Positions 1 through 7,106 of a stretch of 9,720 nucleotides of DNA are shown here, one piece after another. The translations under genes and the position numbers were made by a program. The notes below the pieces were generated by a model. The model saw only the letters and a program-made list of their open reading frames with translations. It did no database searches and had not been told where the DNA came from. The stretch lies in NCBI GenBank assembly GCA_943325655.2, contig CALPQG020000067.1, positions 1 to 9,720 of the forward strand. Reading direction: 5' to 3'. Numbering within the stretch: the first letter of the stretch is position 1; the number at the start of each line of letters is the position of its first letter. The DNA is from Bifidobacterium breve (lineage in GTDB: Bacteria > Bacteroidota > Bacteroidia > Cytophagales > UBA9547).

Positions 1-203
1 CAACTGCTGATATATTGATCAGGTATGAAAATATTTATGAAATGGAAAATGGATTCGAAGCAACTGTTCTTGAGAGCAGGTATTTAGGCTTTTGTTATGA
101 AAACAAAATCAAAGTTGCAGATCAAATAGCATTAAAAATGTGGACAAGTGAAAAACCAACAAATACAATAAGAATACAAATTGGGAGTTTTTGGGAGTTA
201 TAA
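1..203 (+). CDS. 3' end of an unrecognised gene (partial at left edge)
   Basis: An open frame enters from the left edge (first full codon at base 3) and stops with TAA at 201-203, giving 66 visible residues and the C-terminus GSFWEL. A TTG at 15 could be read as a start, but the frame stays open to the edge, so this is more likely the tail of a longer protein. The visible part has a plausible mixed composition (alternating hydrophobic and charged residues, three aromatic-rich patches) and no signal peptide, membrane segment or motif that I recognise. It converges with the TPR gene on the other strand. Function unknown; that it is coding at all rests only on the open frame and natural-looking composition. 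Confidence 0.5.
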   Translation, partial: TADILIRYENIYEMENGFEATVLESRYLGFCYENKIKVADQIALKMWTSEKPTNTIRIQIGSFWEL

Positions 204-403
204 TTTGTGTTGAATAAAAAAATGCGCTAGACTACATTTATTGTATTTGAAATTAATGTGATGAAAATATAAACGATTAAAAAGACATAAAACGGGAAAA
301 ATTTTTTCAAAGTAGCCAATTCAGGCTTATAAACGATTTATTGCTATATTAGCTTAATATCTGAATTTTACCAAAAATTTATTGACGAATAGGCAAATTC
401 AAG

Positions 404-2221
404 CTACAATTTATCTCCTCTCAAAATTCTGTAACGCTTTCTTGCTTCTGGTATAAAAATACTTCCCGGATATTTGATTAAAAATTCCTCGTAAAATATT
501 TTTGCTTTGTCTGGTTGATTCAATTTCTCCTGATACAATTCTGCTAATGTAAAATAGGCATCATCTCCATAAATATCAGCAGCATAATTATCCACAATAG
601 ATTGTAATTTTTCAGATGCTTTAAGGTATTTTCCTGTTTTTATAAACACTTTTGATTGAAGCCAATAAACATCATCTGTAATTTTATCTTGTGGATATCT
701 TTTTAACAGGGAATCAAGTTTAACCATAGCCAAATCAAATTCATTTTTAAAAATTAACAATTCTATTTTAGAATAATCAAGTAAAACTTCTGATACAGAA
801 TCTATCAACAATTGGTCTTGGATAAACACGCTTAATTGTATAGCATCATTTGCAATCTCTCTTGTTGTAGCTTGTTTAAGTATATTTAATTGTTCCTGGG
901 CCAATAAAAATTCCCCTTTATAATAAAAAAGTTTAGCATTTTTAAATTTTGCTTCATAAGCCAATGGACTATCTTTTACCAGTTTTTCTGCTTGTGTGTA
1001 CAACAATGAAGCATCCCAAATTTCACCTTTCAACAATTTTACATCCGCCAAATCCATTTTCAATTTTGCCAACATCGTATTGTCATGTGTTGATAATATT
1101 GCTTCTTCTAATAGTTTTATCGACTTATCAACATCTCCCAAATAAAATGCATGTAACATAGCCATAGATTTTTTAACTTCAACCTGACTGGCGTTATTTT
1201 TATTTATTGCTAAATATTGTTGATAATCATTAATTAAACTCAATATTTTCGACTTATCAACAGGATAAGTAGTTTGTATCAATGATTCCTTAACTTTAAT
1301 GCCATAATAAATGGCTGTTTGAAAATTGGCACCTTCAGGGTAAGTATTTTTTACATAATCAAAAAATAAACTGGCATTCTCATAGTCTTTATTTTTAAAA
1401 ACAATCAAACCCAAAGATATCATGTTTATTCCTTGCAACTTATTGCGCATATCAAATGCTTTGGCCTGAATATAGGCCTTATAAAAATTTCTTTGTTGAA
1501 TATATAACCAGGTAATCAATTCAACAAATTGACTATTATCAGGTTCTGACTGTAATACTGCCAATATTTTGGTTTCCAATAACTCAAAATCTTCCTTTTT
1601 GGTTAAATTATTTTGAAAATTATTTTCTACACTTGTTAATATTTCAGCATTGGGTTGTTGTCTTAGTAAGTTTAATAATTCATCAATTAATAAACTGGTT
1701 TTTCCTGTCAATTTATACAATTCAGCCAACTGAAATGCATACATAAAAAGATCTCCTTTTTTTGCTCTTGATGCTAAATATAATGCTTTTGGAAGTTCAT
1801 AATTATGCTTTTCTATAAAGTATGAAGCAATATTGTTTAACAGTTCATCATCTTTATTTGTTTGATCTTTTAATTTATTGATTTCTTTATCCGCCTGGAT
1901 GGTTTTGTTATTGGTTTGGTACAATAAAATTAAATCCACACTAAACTTGGGGAATTGTGGATATTTTTTCCTGGTTTTACTAATAAATTTTTCTGCTGTA
2001 TTAAAATCTTTTAACCCTGTTAATGTTGCTAAATAATTGTCATAAATGAGTAAACGATTTTTTTCGTCTTTTAACAATTTATCATAAACGTCTTTGGCTT
2101 TATTAAAATCAGCTTGTTGAAAATATTGATTCCCAATTGCTATGTCTTGCTCTTGAGCATTGACCCCAAAAGAAAACAAAATTAGAAAAAGAGAAAAAAT
2201 ATATATTTTAAAGTTATCCAC
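404..2221 (-). CDS. Secreted/periplasmic tetratricopeptide repeat protein
   Basis: A 605-aa protein with a Sec signal peptide (residues 1-22, hydrophobic core FSLFLILFSFGV, probable cleavage after VNA) followed by TPR-like helical pairs along its whole length. The clearest are near residues 28-56 (NQYFQQADFNKAKDVYDKLL), 57-90, and about 487-600 (YWLQSKVFIKTGKYLKASEKL, AYFTLAELYQEKLNQPDKAKIFYEEF). The ending YPGSIFIPEARKRYRILRGD is typical of Bacteroidota TPR proteins of the periplasm, related in style to YbgF/BamD helices. No catalytic motif is seen; such proteins usually scaffold envelope complexes, but the partner cannot be inferred here. The start is GTG at 2221: it gives an intact signal peptide, an in-frame stop lies about 20 bp upstream, and no internal Met could replace it. 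The start codon lies inside a perfect DnaA box (2214-2222). The gene is transcribed away from the candidate origin. Confidence 0.93.
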   Translation of the reverse strand: MDNFKIYIFSLFLILFSFGVNAQEQDIAIGNQYFQQADFNKAKDVYDKLLKDEKNRLLIYDNYLATLTGLKDFNTAEKFISKTRKKYPQFPKFSVDLILLYQTNNKTIQADKEINKLKDQTNKDDELLNNIASYFIEKHNYELPKALYLASRAKKGDLFMYAFQLAELYKLTGKTSLLIDELLNLLRQQPNAEILTSVENNFQNNLTKKEDFELLETKILAVLQSEPDNSQFVELITWLYIQQRNFYKAYIQAKAFDMRNKLQGINMISLGLIVFKNKDYENASLFFDYVKNTYPEGANFQTAIYYGIKVKESLIQTTYPVDKSKILSLINDYQQYLAINKNNASQVEVKKSMAMLHAFYLGDVDKSIKLLEEAILSTHDNTMLAKLKMDLADVKLLKGEIWDASLLYTQAEKLVKDSPLAYEAKFKNAKLFYYKGEFLLAQEQLNILKQATTREIANDAIQLSVFIQDQLLIDSVSEVLLDYSKIELLIFKNEFDLAMVKLDSLLKRYPQDKITDDVYWLQSKVFIKTGKYLKASEKLQSIVDNYAADIYGDDAYFTLAELYQEKLNQPDKAKIFYEEFLIKYPGSIFIPEARKRYRILRGDKL

Positions 2222-2222
2222 A
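2214..2222 (+). promoter_or_regulatory. DnaA box TTATCCACA overlapping the TPR gene start
   Basis: Exact nine-base match to the high-affinity DnaA box. It covers the GTG start codon (2219-2221) of the minus-strand TPR gene, so it marks the left edge of the origin region. DnaA bound here would sit on the start of that gene. Confidence 0.6.
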
Positions 2223-2360
2223 GTATGGTAATAATAGTTTAATTAAATTATTAAATTTTATTCTTCTTTTATTCTTTATTATGATGTTGATATGGTTGAT
2301 AACTAATGAAATTAGCTATTGTTTATTTAAAATGTTTATAATTCGTTTTTATTGTATTCA

Positions 2361-2369
2361 TTATTCACA
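2361..2369 (+). promoter_or_regulatory. DnaA box TTATTCACA
   Basis: Matches TTATNCACA exactly. It lies just left of an A/T tract (2371-2416) that leads to the next strong box. Confidence 0.5.
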
Positions 2370-2413
2370 TTAACTTTTTAATATATATTACTGTATATGT
2401 GTTATTTAAATAT

Positions 2414-2434
2414 TTATCCACAAGATGTGGACTA
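2414..2434. promoter_or_regulatory. Paired, inverted DnaA boxes in mid-origin
   Basis: An exact TTATCCACA (2414-2422) is followed after 3 bp by an inverted partial box (TGTGGACTA, 2426-2434). Together they form the near palindrome TCCACA-aga-TGTGGA. The A/T tract on the left and a GAT-rich trinucleotide tract on the right (2443-2462) make this the most likely core of the origin. Confidence 0.55.
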
Positions 2435-2532
2435 CTTTACTATTGATGATGTTGATGAAGACATTTTGTTATTTTAATTTTAATTCTTGTTAGTTTTGCA
2501 CTGCTTTCCACACTGAACTAAGGTTTTTGTAT

Positions 2533-2541
2533 TTATCCACA
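2533..2541 (+). promoter_or_regulatory. DnaA box TTATCCACA (right part of origin)
   Basis: Exact match, same orientation as the boxes at 2214 and 2414. A weaker CTTTCCACA lies 20 bp to its left (2504-2512) and TTTTCCACA lies at 2608-2616, directly beyond the stop codon of the lipoprotein gene. Confidence 0.55.
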
Positions 2542-2617
2542 TGTTTACAATATTATGTGAATTTCTATTCAACAGCTTCAAAGTTTATTCTTATTCTTAT
2601 CAATAACTTTTCCACAT

Positions 2618-4201
2618 TTAATCTATGTTGATATTAATATCCAGCACTTCCCAGTTTTCTTTTAAAGTAATTTGATCTGGATAATAGCTAACTCCTTCAG
2701 GCTGTTGTTTTTTATTATAATCTCCCAAATCCCATTTACCATTGTTATTTTCATCTTCTATTACCCTAATATTGTATTTACCAGGTTTCAATTTATTAAA
2801 CTGATAGTTTGTATTATTTCTAATTGCTTCTTTTACAATGTATTTATCATCTAACAATTGAATAATAAAATAACTTTTATTAGTAATTATTTTACCCTGT
2901 ATACTTCCTGTTTCTGTTATATCATTAATTAAATACTTTGCGGTTAAAGTATATACTGAATCATCATTTATAGTCAATAATGACGCTGTTTCCATTACTA
3001 TTTTTATTGAATCTTTTGCAATTATATTATTGTATATCAGTATTTTATCATTGTAATCATTGACTTTATAGTTTTCATTATTTTTTAAATATTTATAATC
3101 ATAACTATCAATTTTCATTTTTATCAATGAATTTTTACTCAATCCTTTTATTGGTTTTGAAAAAGTTATTTCTATTGGTTCTTTATCTATGTTAATTTTG
3201 CTATTTGCTAATGGATTTATTAATGGAAGTTCTTTTTTATTTTTCTTCTCTTCAGTTTTAAATTTTAAAGTTTTGTTTATTTTAAAATCATTACTATCTG
3301 TTATTGCTAATTGTATTTCTAAACTGTCTTTATAATTACCTAAATTATATATATACAGGTGTTTATTACTTATTGTATAGGCTATATCTTTACCCTTAAT
3401 ACCTGCTTTTTTAATTTCATTGTTAAAATCGATATCAATTTTATTTCCTATGGTATAAGTGTTAATAATTTTAAATGTATCTATTTTTTTTCTATTTAAT
3501 ATATTAATATTTAATGAGTTGATGCTACTTCTTAGTTCAACTACTTTATTATTAAATCCAAATATTTCATTTTCATCTAGTTTTAAATTGTTGTTTACAT
3601 CATCAAAAGCAATGATATCGTAATTACCCTCTTTGATATTTTCTAGGTTATATGTACCATTGGTACATTTTGTATATATATATGGCTGTTTTTTAAAAAT
3701 ATTTAAGGTATCACTACTCCAATATATACCAACTATAGCATCTGAATTTTTATTTTTTTCTATTGCTATAACTTTCCCTTTTATATACAATGAATCCAGT
3801 TGATTCCCTGTTGAAAATATTAAACTTATGTCTTTTGCAATATTTGACTCAGTTATATCAACTATGCTTTTATTGAAGTTAACTCTATAAGTAGTATTTT
3901 CTTTTAAACTTTTAGTAAATTCTAAAGTAATTGTTTTCTTTTTACTGCTTACTTTATAATCATTTCCTACACTTGGGGTTATTTGTATTTCCTGTAAGGC
4001 ATTGTTTATTTTTATATCTTCATTAAATTCTATAATTATTTTTTTATCCTTAAAGTTTGTAGTTCTATTTAGTGGATAATTTTTTTTGAGAATAGGTGCT
4101 GTATTATCTTTCGTTCCACCGTTAGGTGCACTTATATTGGCACATTTAATAAAAATTATACTTAAAAAGATGATGAAACTGAATTTAATTTTTTTTAGCA
4201 T
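2618..4201 (-). CDS. Ig-like (Big_5/SbsA-type) lipoprotein
   Basis: A 527-aa envelope lipoprotein. The N-terminus is a basic, hydrophobic signal ending in a lipobox-like FIKC with the acceptor at Cys20. It is followed by SAPNGGTKDNTAP, the opening usual for Bacteroidota Ig-like lipoproteins. Residues about 33-131 form a Big_5-like domain (ITPSV, LEFTKSLKENTTYRVNF, LIFSTGN). A middle beta-rich part contains the acidic loop FDDVNNNLKLDENEIFG (199-215), and a matching loop, EDENNNGKWDLGDY (482-495), lies near the C-terminus. Both resemble Ca-binding D-x-N-x-N loops and each follows a G-x-Y prealbumin-like strand, so two small carboxypeptidase-regulatory-like domains are likely. There is no acidic surface-export signal after Cys20, which suggests the periplasmic face. 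Very rich in Lys, Asn and Ile. It starts 5 bp after the methyltransferase stop, as the last gene of the mnmG operon, and ends at the edge of the candidate origin. Ligand and role are unknown. Confidence 0.9.
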   Translation of the reverse strand: MLKKIKFSFIIFLSIIFIKCANISAPNGGTKDNTAPILKKNYPLNRTTNFKDKKIIIEFNEDIKINNALQEIQITPSVGNDYKVSSKKKTITLEFTKSLKENTTYRVNFNKSIVDITESNIAKDISLIFSTGNQLDSLYIKGKVIAIEKNKNSDAIVGIYWSSDTLNIFKKQPYIYTKCTNGTYNLENIKEGNYDIIAFDDVNNNLKLDENEIFGFNNKVVELRSSINSLNINILNRKKIDTFKIINTYTIGNKIDIDFNNEIKKAGIKGKDIAYTISNKHLYIYNLGNYKDSLEIQLAITDSNDFKINKTLKFKTEEKKNKKELPLINPLANSKINIDKEPIEITFSKPIKGLSKNSLIKMKIDSYDYKYLKNNENYKVNDYNDKILIYNNIIAKDSIKIVMETASLLTINDDSVYTLTAKYLINDITETGSIQGKIITNKSYFIIQLLDDKYIVKEAIRNNTNYQFNKLKPGKYNIRVIEDENNNGKWDLGDYNKKQQPEGVSYYPDQITLKENWEVLDININID

Positions 4202-4206
4202 ATACT

Positions 4207-5109
4207 TTAATTTTTCTTGAAAATATAGATCAAGCTTGAATAATTATTATTGTTATTTTTTGCCCATTTATTTGATTTATAACCATTTATAAATGATTTT
4301 AAATAATTTGTACTTGTATTTTTATCTTTTGCAATATTTTTTTCACTCAATAAACTTACATAGTAACTATCAAAATACATTGGTTTTGTTGCAATAAGTT
4401 TAAACTCTTGTTTTTCTACTAATTGTTTTATTGTTAATTGATTAAAGTGGTATAGATGTCTTGGAACATCATACGCTGCCCAGTTTTCTTGGTATATTTT
4501 AGCATCTAATGAATCAGCATTTGGAACTGCAATAATAAAAATACCTTTGCTTTTTATGATTTGACTAATTTTTTCAATGTTTTCATTGAGTTGGTGAATA
4601 TGTTCAACAACATGCCAAGTAGTTACAATATCAAATGCATCTGATTCATCATAACAACAAAATAATCCACTGTTTATTACTTCATTAGTATTCGATTTTG
4701 CAAGTTTACGCGCATCCTCATCTGGCTCTATTCCACTGATTTTCCACTGATTGTCTTTACAAGCTTTTAAAAAATACCCTGTTCCACAACCAATGTCTAA
4801 AATTCTTCCTTTTTGAGGAATCAAAGAATTTATTAAATCGACTTTATCTTTTAATGTTTTCTTTCTTACCAGTTGGTATATGGTATTGATAATTCCTTTT
4901 TTGCTATTCGTATGTGAAATGTATTCTTCAGATTTGTAATATGATTCTATAGTTTCTTCTGTTGGTCTTGGGTTTGTAAATTTGAAACCACAATTTTTAC
5001 ATTTTACTATAGCAAATACAGTTTGGCTAACTGTAAAATCTTTACAATTTTTAAAGTGTTCAAACTGTTCGTGGTTACAAACAGGACAATTTTTTAATTC
5101 TTCTAACAT
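4207..5109 (-). CDS. Zinc-ribbon class I SAM-dependent methyltransferase
   Basis: A 300-aa cytoplasmic protein. The N-terminus holds a four-cysteine zinc ribbon (C8-x2-C11 and C37-x2-C40), followed by NPRPTEETIESYYKSEEYISHT, a linker typical of this methyltransferase family. The Rossmann methyltransferase core (Methyltransf_23/11 type) shows motif I ILDIGCGTG at 103-111, an acidic residue at the end of strand 2 (GIEPD, E128), and a motif IV region, DAFDIVTTWHVVEH (157-170). Beyond these come SKGIFIIAVPN and the conserved AAYDVPRHLYHF segment. These features show SAM binding; the substrate is not evident (a small molecule or glycan is as likely as RNA). It begins 1 bp after the mnmG stop codon and is evidently co-transcribed with it. 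The C-terminus is very Asn/Lys-rich (NNNNNYSS), an AT-driven feature. Confidence 0.92.
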   Translation of the reverse strand: MLEELKNCPVCNHEQFEHFKNCKDFTVSQTVFAIVKCKNCGFKFTNPRPTEETIESYYKSEEYISHTNSKKGIINTIYQLVRKKTLKDKVDLINSLIPQKGRILDIGCGTGYFLKACKDNQWKISGIEPDEDARKLAKSNTNEVINSGLFCCYDESDAFDIVTTWHVVEHIHQLNENIEKISQIIKSKGIFIIAVPNADSLDAKIYQENWAAYDVPRHLYHFNQLTIKQLVEKQEFKLIATKPMYFDSYYVSLLSEKNIAKDKNTSTNYLKSFINGYKSNKWAKNNNNNYSSLIYIFKKN

Positions 5110-5110
5110 A

Positions 5111-6973
5111 TTATTTTTCTAAATAAACCATAAGGATGGAAATGTCTGATGGAGTTACTCCGCTTATTCTACTTGCTTGACCAATTGTTCTAGGCTTAAT
5201 TTTAGAAAATTTTTGTCGAGCTTCAGCTGACAGCGCAGGCAATTGGCTATAATCATAATCTTCTGCAATTCTATAATCTTCCAATTGGGTAATTTTACTG
5301 GCAAGTTTTTCTTCCTTGTCTATATAACTTTCGTATTTGGTATAGATTTCAACCTGCTCTATTGCTTCTATTGAATAGGTATGATACAAGTTGTCTATTT
5401 CTTTATTGATTCCTTTAAAGTTTTCAAGACTTACATTTGGTCTTCTAATTAATGCATCTAAACTGATTTTTTCTTTTACGATTGCTGTACCCAAATTTTC
5501 AAGGATTGTATTTATCTCTTCAGGATTAAATTTTGTTTTTTTAACAAAATTTGCAACGGCTTTGATTTCTTCTTTTTTAAAGTTTAGCCTATCTATCCTT
5601 TCTTGTGAAGCTAATCCTAACAGATACCCTTTTTCTGTTAACCTTAAATCAGCATTGTCTTGACGTAATAATATTCTATATTCTGCTCTTGAGGTGAACA
5701 TTCGATAAGGTTCTTCTGTACCTTTTGTAATTAAGTCATCTATGAGTACGCCTATATAAGCTTCATCTCTTCGCAATACAAACGCTGGTTTTTCATGTGT
5801 ATTGTTATGCGCATTAATACCGGCTATCAATCCTTGTCCTGCTGCTTCTTCGTAACCAGTGGTGCCATTTATTTGACCTGCAAAAAATAAGTTTTTTATC
5901 AGTTTAGTTTCAAGGGTATGGTTTAATTGTGTTGGTGGGAAATAGTCATATTCAATGGCATAACCAGGCCTGAACATTTTTACGTTTTCAAAACCCACTA
6001 TTTTTCTTAATGCTGCCAATTGTACATCTTCTGGTAAAGAGGAAGAAAAACCATTGACATATATTTCCACAGTATTCCAACCTTCTGGTTCTACAAACAA
6101 TTGGTGCCTGTCTCTTTCTGAAAATCGATTGATTTTGTCTTCTATTGATGGACAATACCTAGGTCCTAAACCTTGAATCCTTCCAGTAAACATTGGAGAT
6201 TTTTCAAATCCGGTTTTTAAAATATCATGTACTTCAGGATTTGTGTAGGTGATGTAGCAACTTCTTTGTTTCTCAGTTTTTGGAGTATCTAGGTATGAAA
6301 ATTTGGATGGGTTTTCATCTCCGAATTGTTCTTCCATCAACGAATAATTTAAACTTCTTCCATCCAAGCGAGCAGGTGTACCTGTTTTCATTCTTCCTGC
6401 TTCGAATCCTAATGCGATCAATTGTTCTGTTATTCCTGTTGCAGCCTTCTCCCCTGTTCTTCCTCCAGAAAATTGTTTTTCGCCAATATGTATCAATCCA
6501 TTTAAAAAAGTACCATTGGTCAGTACTACAGATTTGGCTTTTATTTCCACGCCCATTCCTGTTTTTATACCTTCCACTTTTCCGTCTTTAACAAGTAGTC
6601 CTGAAACCATATCTTGCCAAAAGTCCAAATTTGAAATGTTTTCTAAAGCCAATCTCCATTCTTCAGAAAATTTCATCCTGTCATTTTGCGTTCTTGGACT
6701 CCACATGGCAGGACCTTTAGAACGGTTAAGCATTCTAAATTGTATGGTTGATTTGTCTGATACTATTCCAGACATTCCACCAAGCGCATCAATTTCTCTT
6801 ACTATTTGTCCTTTGGCAACACCACCCATTGCTGGGTTACATGACATTTGTGCAATGGTCATCATGTTCATTGTTACTAGTAAAACACTAGACCCCATAT
6901 TGGCTGCTGCAGCCGCTGCTTCACAACCAGCATGCCCTGCACCAACTACAATAACATCGTATTCTTTAAACAT
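5111..6973 (-). CDS. mnmG: tRNA uridine-5-carboxymethylaminomethyl(34) synthesis enzyme MnmG (GidA)
   Basis: With MnmE, this FAD enzyme makes the (carboxymethyl)aminomethyl group on wobble uridine 34 of certain tRNAs in the cytoplasm, using methylene-tetrahydrofolate. Read from ATG at 6973 it is 620 aa, the usual length. The FAD Rossmann motif VVGAGHAGCEA lies at 9-19. The CNPAMGG segment carries Cys45, and GPRYCPSIEDK carries Cys274; both match the two conserved family cysteines. FFAGQINGTTGYEEAAGQG is the second FAD signature, and the helical GidA-associated C-terminus ends ISGVTPSDISILMVYLEK. An upstream in-frame GTG at 6988 would add MEHKN, but it lies inside a parS palindrome and the family normally starts at MF-x-x-YDVIVVG, so ATG 6973 is preferred. 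No Shine-Dalgarno, only an A-rich stretch. First gene of a three-gene operon. Very high confidence. Confidence 0.99.
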   Translation of the reverse strand: MFKEYDVIVVGAGHAGCEAAAAAANMGSSVLLVTMNMMTIAQMSCNPAMGGVAKGQIVREIDALGGMSGIVSDKSTIQFRMLNRSKGPAMWSPRTQNDRMKFSEEWRLALENISNLDFWQDMVSGLLVKDGKVEGIKTGMGVEIKAKSVVLTNGTFLNGLIHIGEKQFSGGRTGEKAATGITEQLIALGFEAGRMKTGTPARLDGRSLNYSLMEEQFGDENPSKFSYLDTPKTEKQRSCYITYTNPEVHDILKTGFEKSPMFTGRIQGLGPRYCPSIEDKINRFSERDRHQLFVEPEGWNTVEIYVNGFSSSLPEDVQLAALRKIVGFENVKMFRPGYAIEYDYFPPTQLNHTLETKLIKNLFFAGQINGTTGYEEAAGQGLIAGINAHNNTHEKPAFVLRRDEAYIGVLIDDLITKGTEEPYRMFTSRAEYRILLRQDNADLRLTEKGYLLGLASQERIDRLNFKKEEIKAVANFVKKTKFNPEEINTILENLGTAIVKEKISLDALIRRPNVSLENFKGINKEIDNLYHTYSIEAIEQVEIYTKYESYIDKEEKLASKITQLEDYRIAEDYDYSQLPALSAEARQKFSKIKPRTIGQASRISGVTPSDISILMVYLEK

Positions 6974-6980
6974 ATTTTTG

Positions 6981-6996
6981 TGTTCCACGTGGAACG
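6981..6996. promoter_or_regulatory. parS: parS site 1 (ParB binding)
   Basis: TGTTCCACGTGGAACG matches the widely conserved parS consensus TGTTNCACGTGNAACA at all but the last base. It lies 8 bp upstream of the mnmG ATG and contains the alternative GTG. ParB bound here should load the origin segregation complex. Confidence 0.8.
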
Positions 6997-7006
6997 TCTA
7001 ATGGTC

Positions 7007-7022
7007 TGTTTTACATGAAACA
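7007..7022. promoter_or_regulatory. Degenerate parS-like site 2
   Basis: TGTTTTACATGAAACA keeps both outer half-site ends of parS but differs at two inner positions (C to T and G to A of CACGTG). It lies between the two strong sites, 26 bp after the first and 19 bp before the third, measured start to start. It may be a weak ParB site or a decaying copy. Confidence 0.5.
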
Positions 7023-7025
7023 TTA

Positions 7026-7041
7026 TGTTTCACGTGGAACG
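7026..7041. promoter_or_regulatory. parS: parS site 3 (ParB binding)
   Basis: TGTTTCACGTGGAACG matches the parS consensus at all but the last base. Together with the site at 6981 it forms a tight cluster in the mnmG leader; the two share CACGTGGAACGT. Confidence 0.8.
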
Positions 7042-7077
7042 TTATGCTTGAAGCACAAACATTGTTTTATAAGGATA

Positions 7078-7106
7078 CAAAAATATCAATCTTACAATCA
7101 AACAAA
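7078..7106 (-). promoter_or_regulatory. Probable mnmG operon promoter
   Basis: On the minus strand, TATTTTTG (7085 to 7078) fits the Bacteroidota -7 element TAnnTTTG exactly, with a TTTG (7106 to 7103) 17 bp upstream as the -33 element. The start of transcription would be near 7072, giving a leader of about 100 nt that contains all three parS sites. Confidence 0.5.

Larger units (their letters stand above)
2222..2617. other. oriC: Candidate chromosomal origin of replication (oriC)
   Basis: This 396-bp gap has no gene and is very AT-rich, yet it and its edges are dense in DnaA-box sequences. Exact TTATCCACA occurs at 2214-2222, 2414-2422 and 2533-2541, and TTATTCACA (fits TTATNCACA) at 2361-2369. 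Weaker relatives are TTTTCCACA at 2608-2616, CTTTCCACA at 2504-2512, TAGTCCACA at 2426-2434 on the minus strand, and TTATCAACC at 2294-2302 on the minus strand. Nearly all strong boxes point the same way. Almost pure A/T tracts at about 2228-2280, 2371-2416 and 2463-2490 could serve as unwinding elements. An mnmG operon nearby and a parS cluster 4.4 kb away fit an origin region, since mnmG (gidA) adjoins oriC in many bacteria. No dnaA gene is visible; in many Bacteroidota it is not next to the origin. GC skew and a genome-wide box count were not available. Confidence 0.72.

Noticed and set aside
949..1161. 70-codon plus-strand frame inside the TPR gene
   Set aside because: Antisense shadow; low-complexity, Leu/Pro/His-rich product without features.
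690..1964. TGTGGATAT strings in the TPR gene as further DnaA boxes
   Set aside because: They encode repeated Tyr-Pro-Gln motifs (690-698, 1956-1964) and miss one consensus base.
6516..7001. 161-codon open frame on the plus strand, antisense to mnmG
   Set aside because: It lies opposite the highly conserved N-terminal FAD domain of MnmG, has no recognisable domain, and its content follows from the codons of the other strand.
6981..7041. The palindromes upstream of mnmG as a transcription terminator
   Set aside because: The stems have no loop and no T run and fit the parS consensus almost perfectly; they also lie before, not after, the gene.
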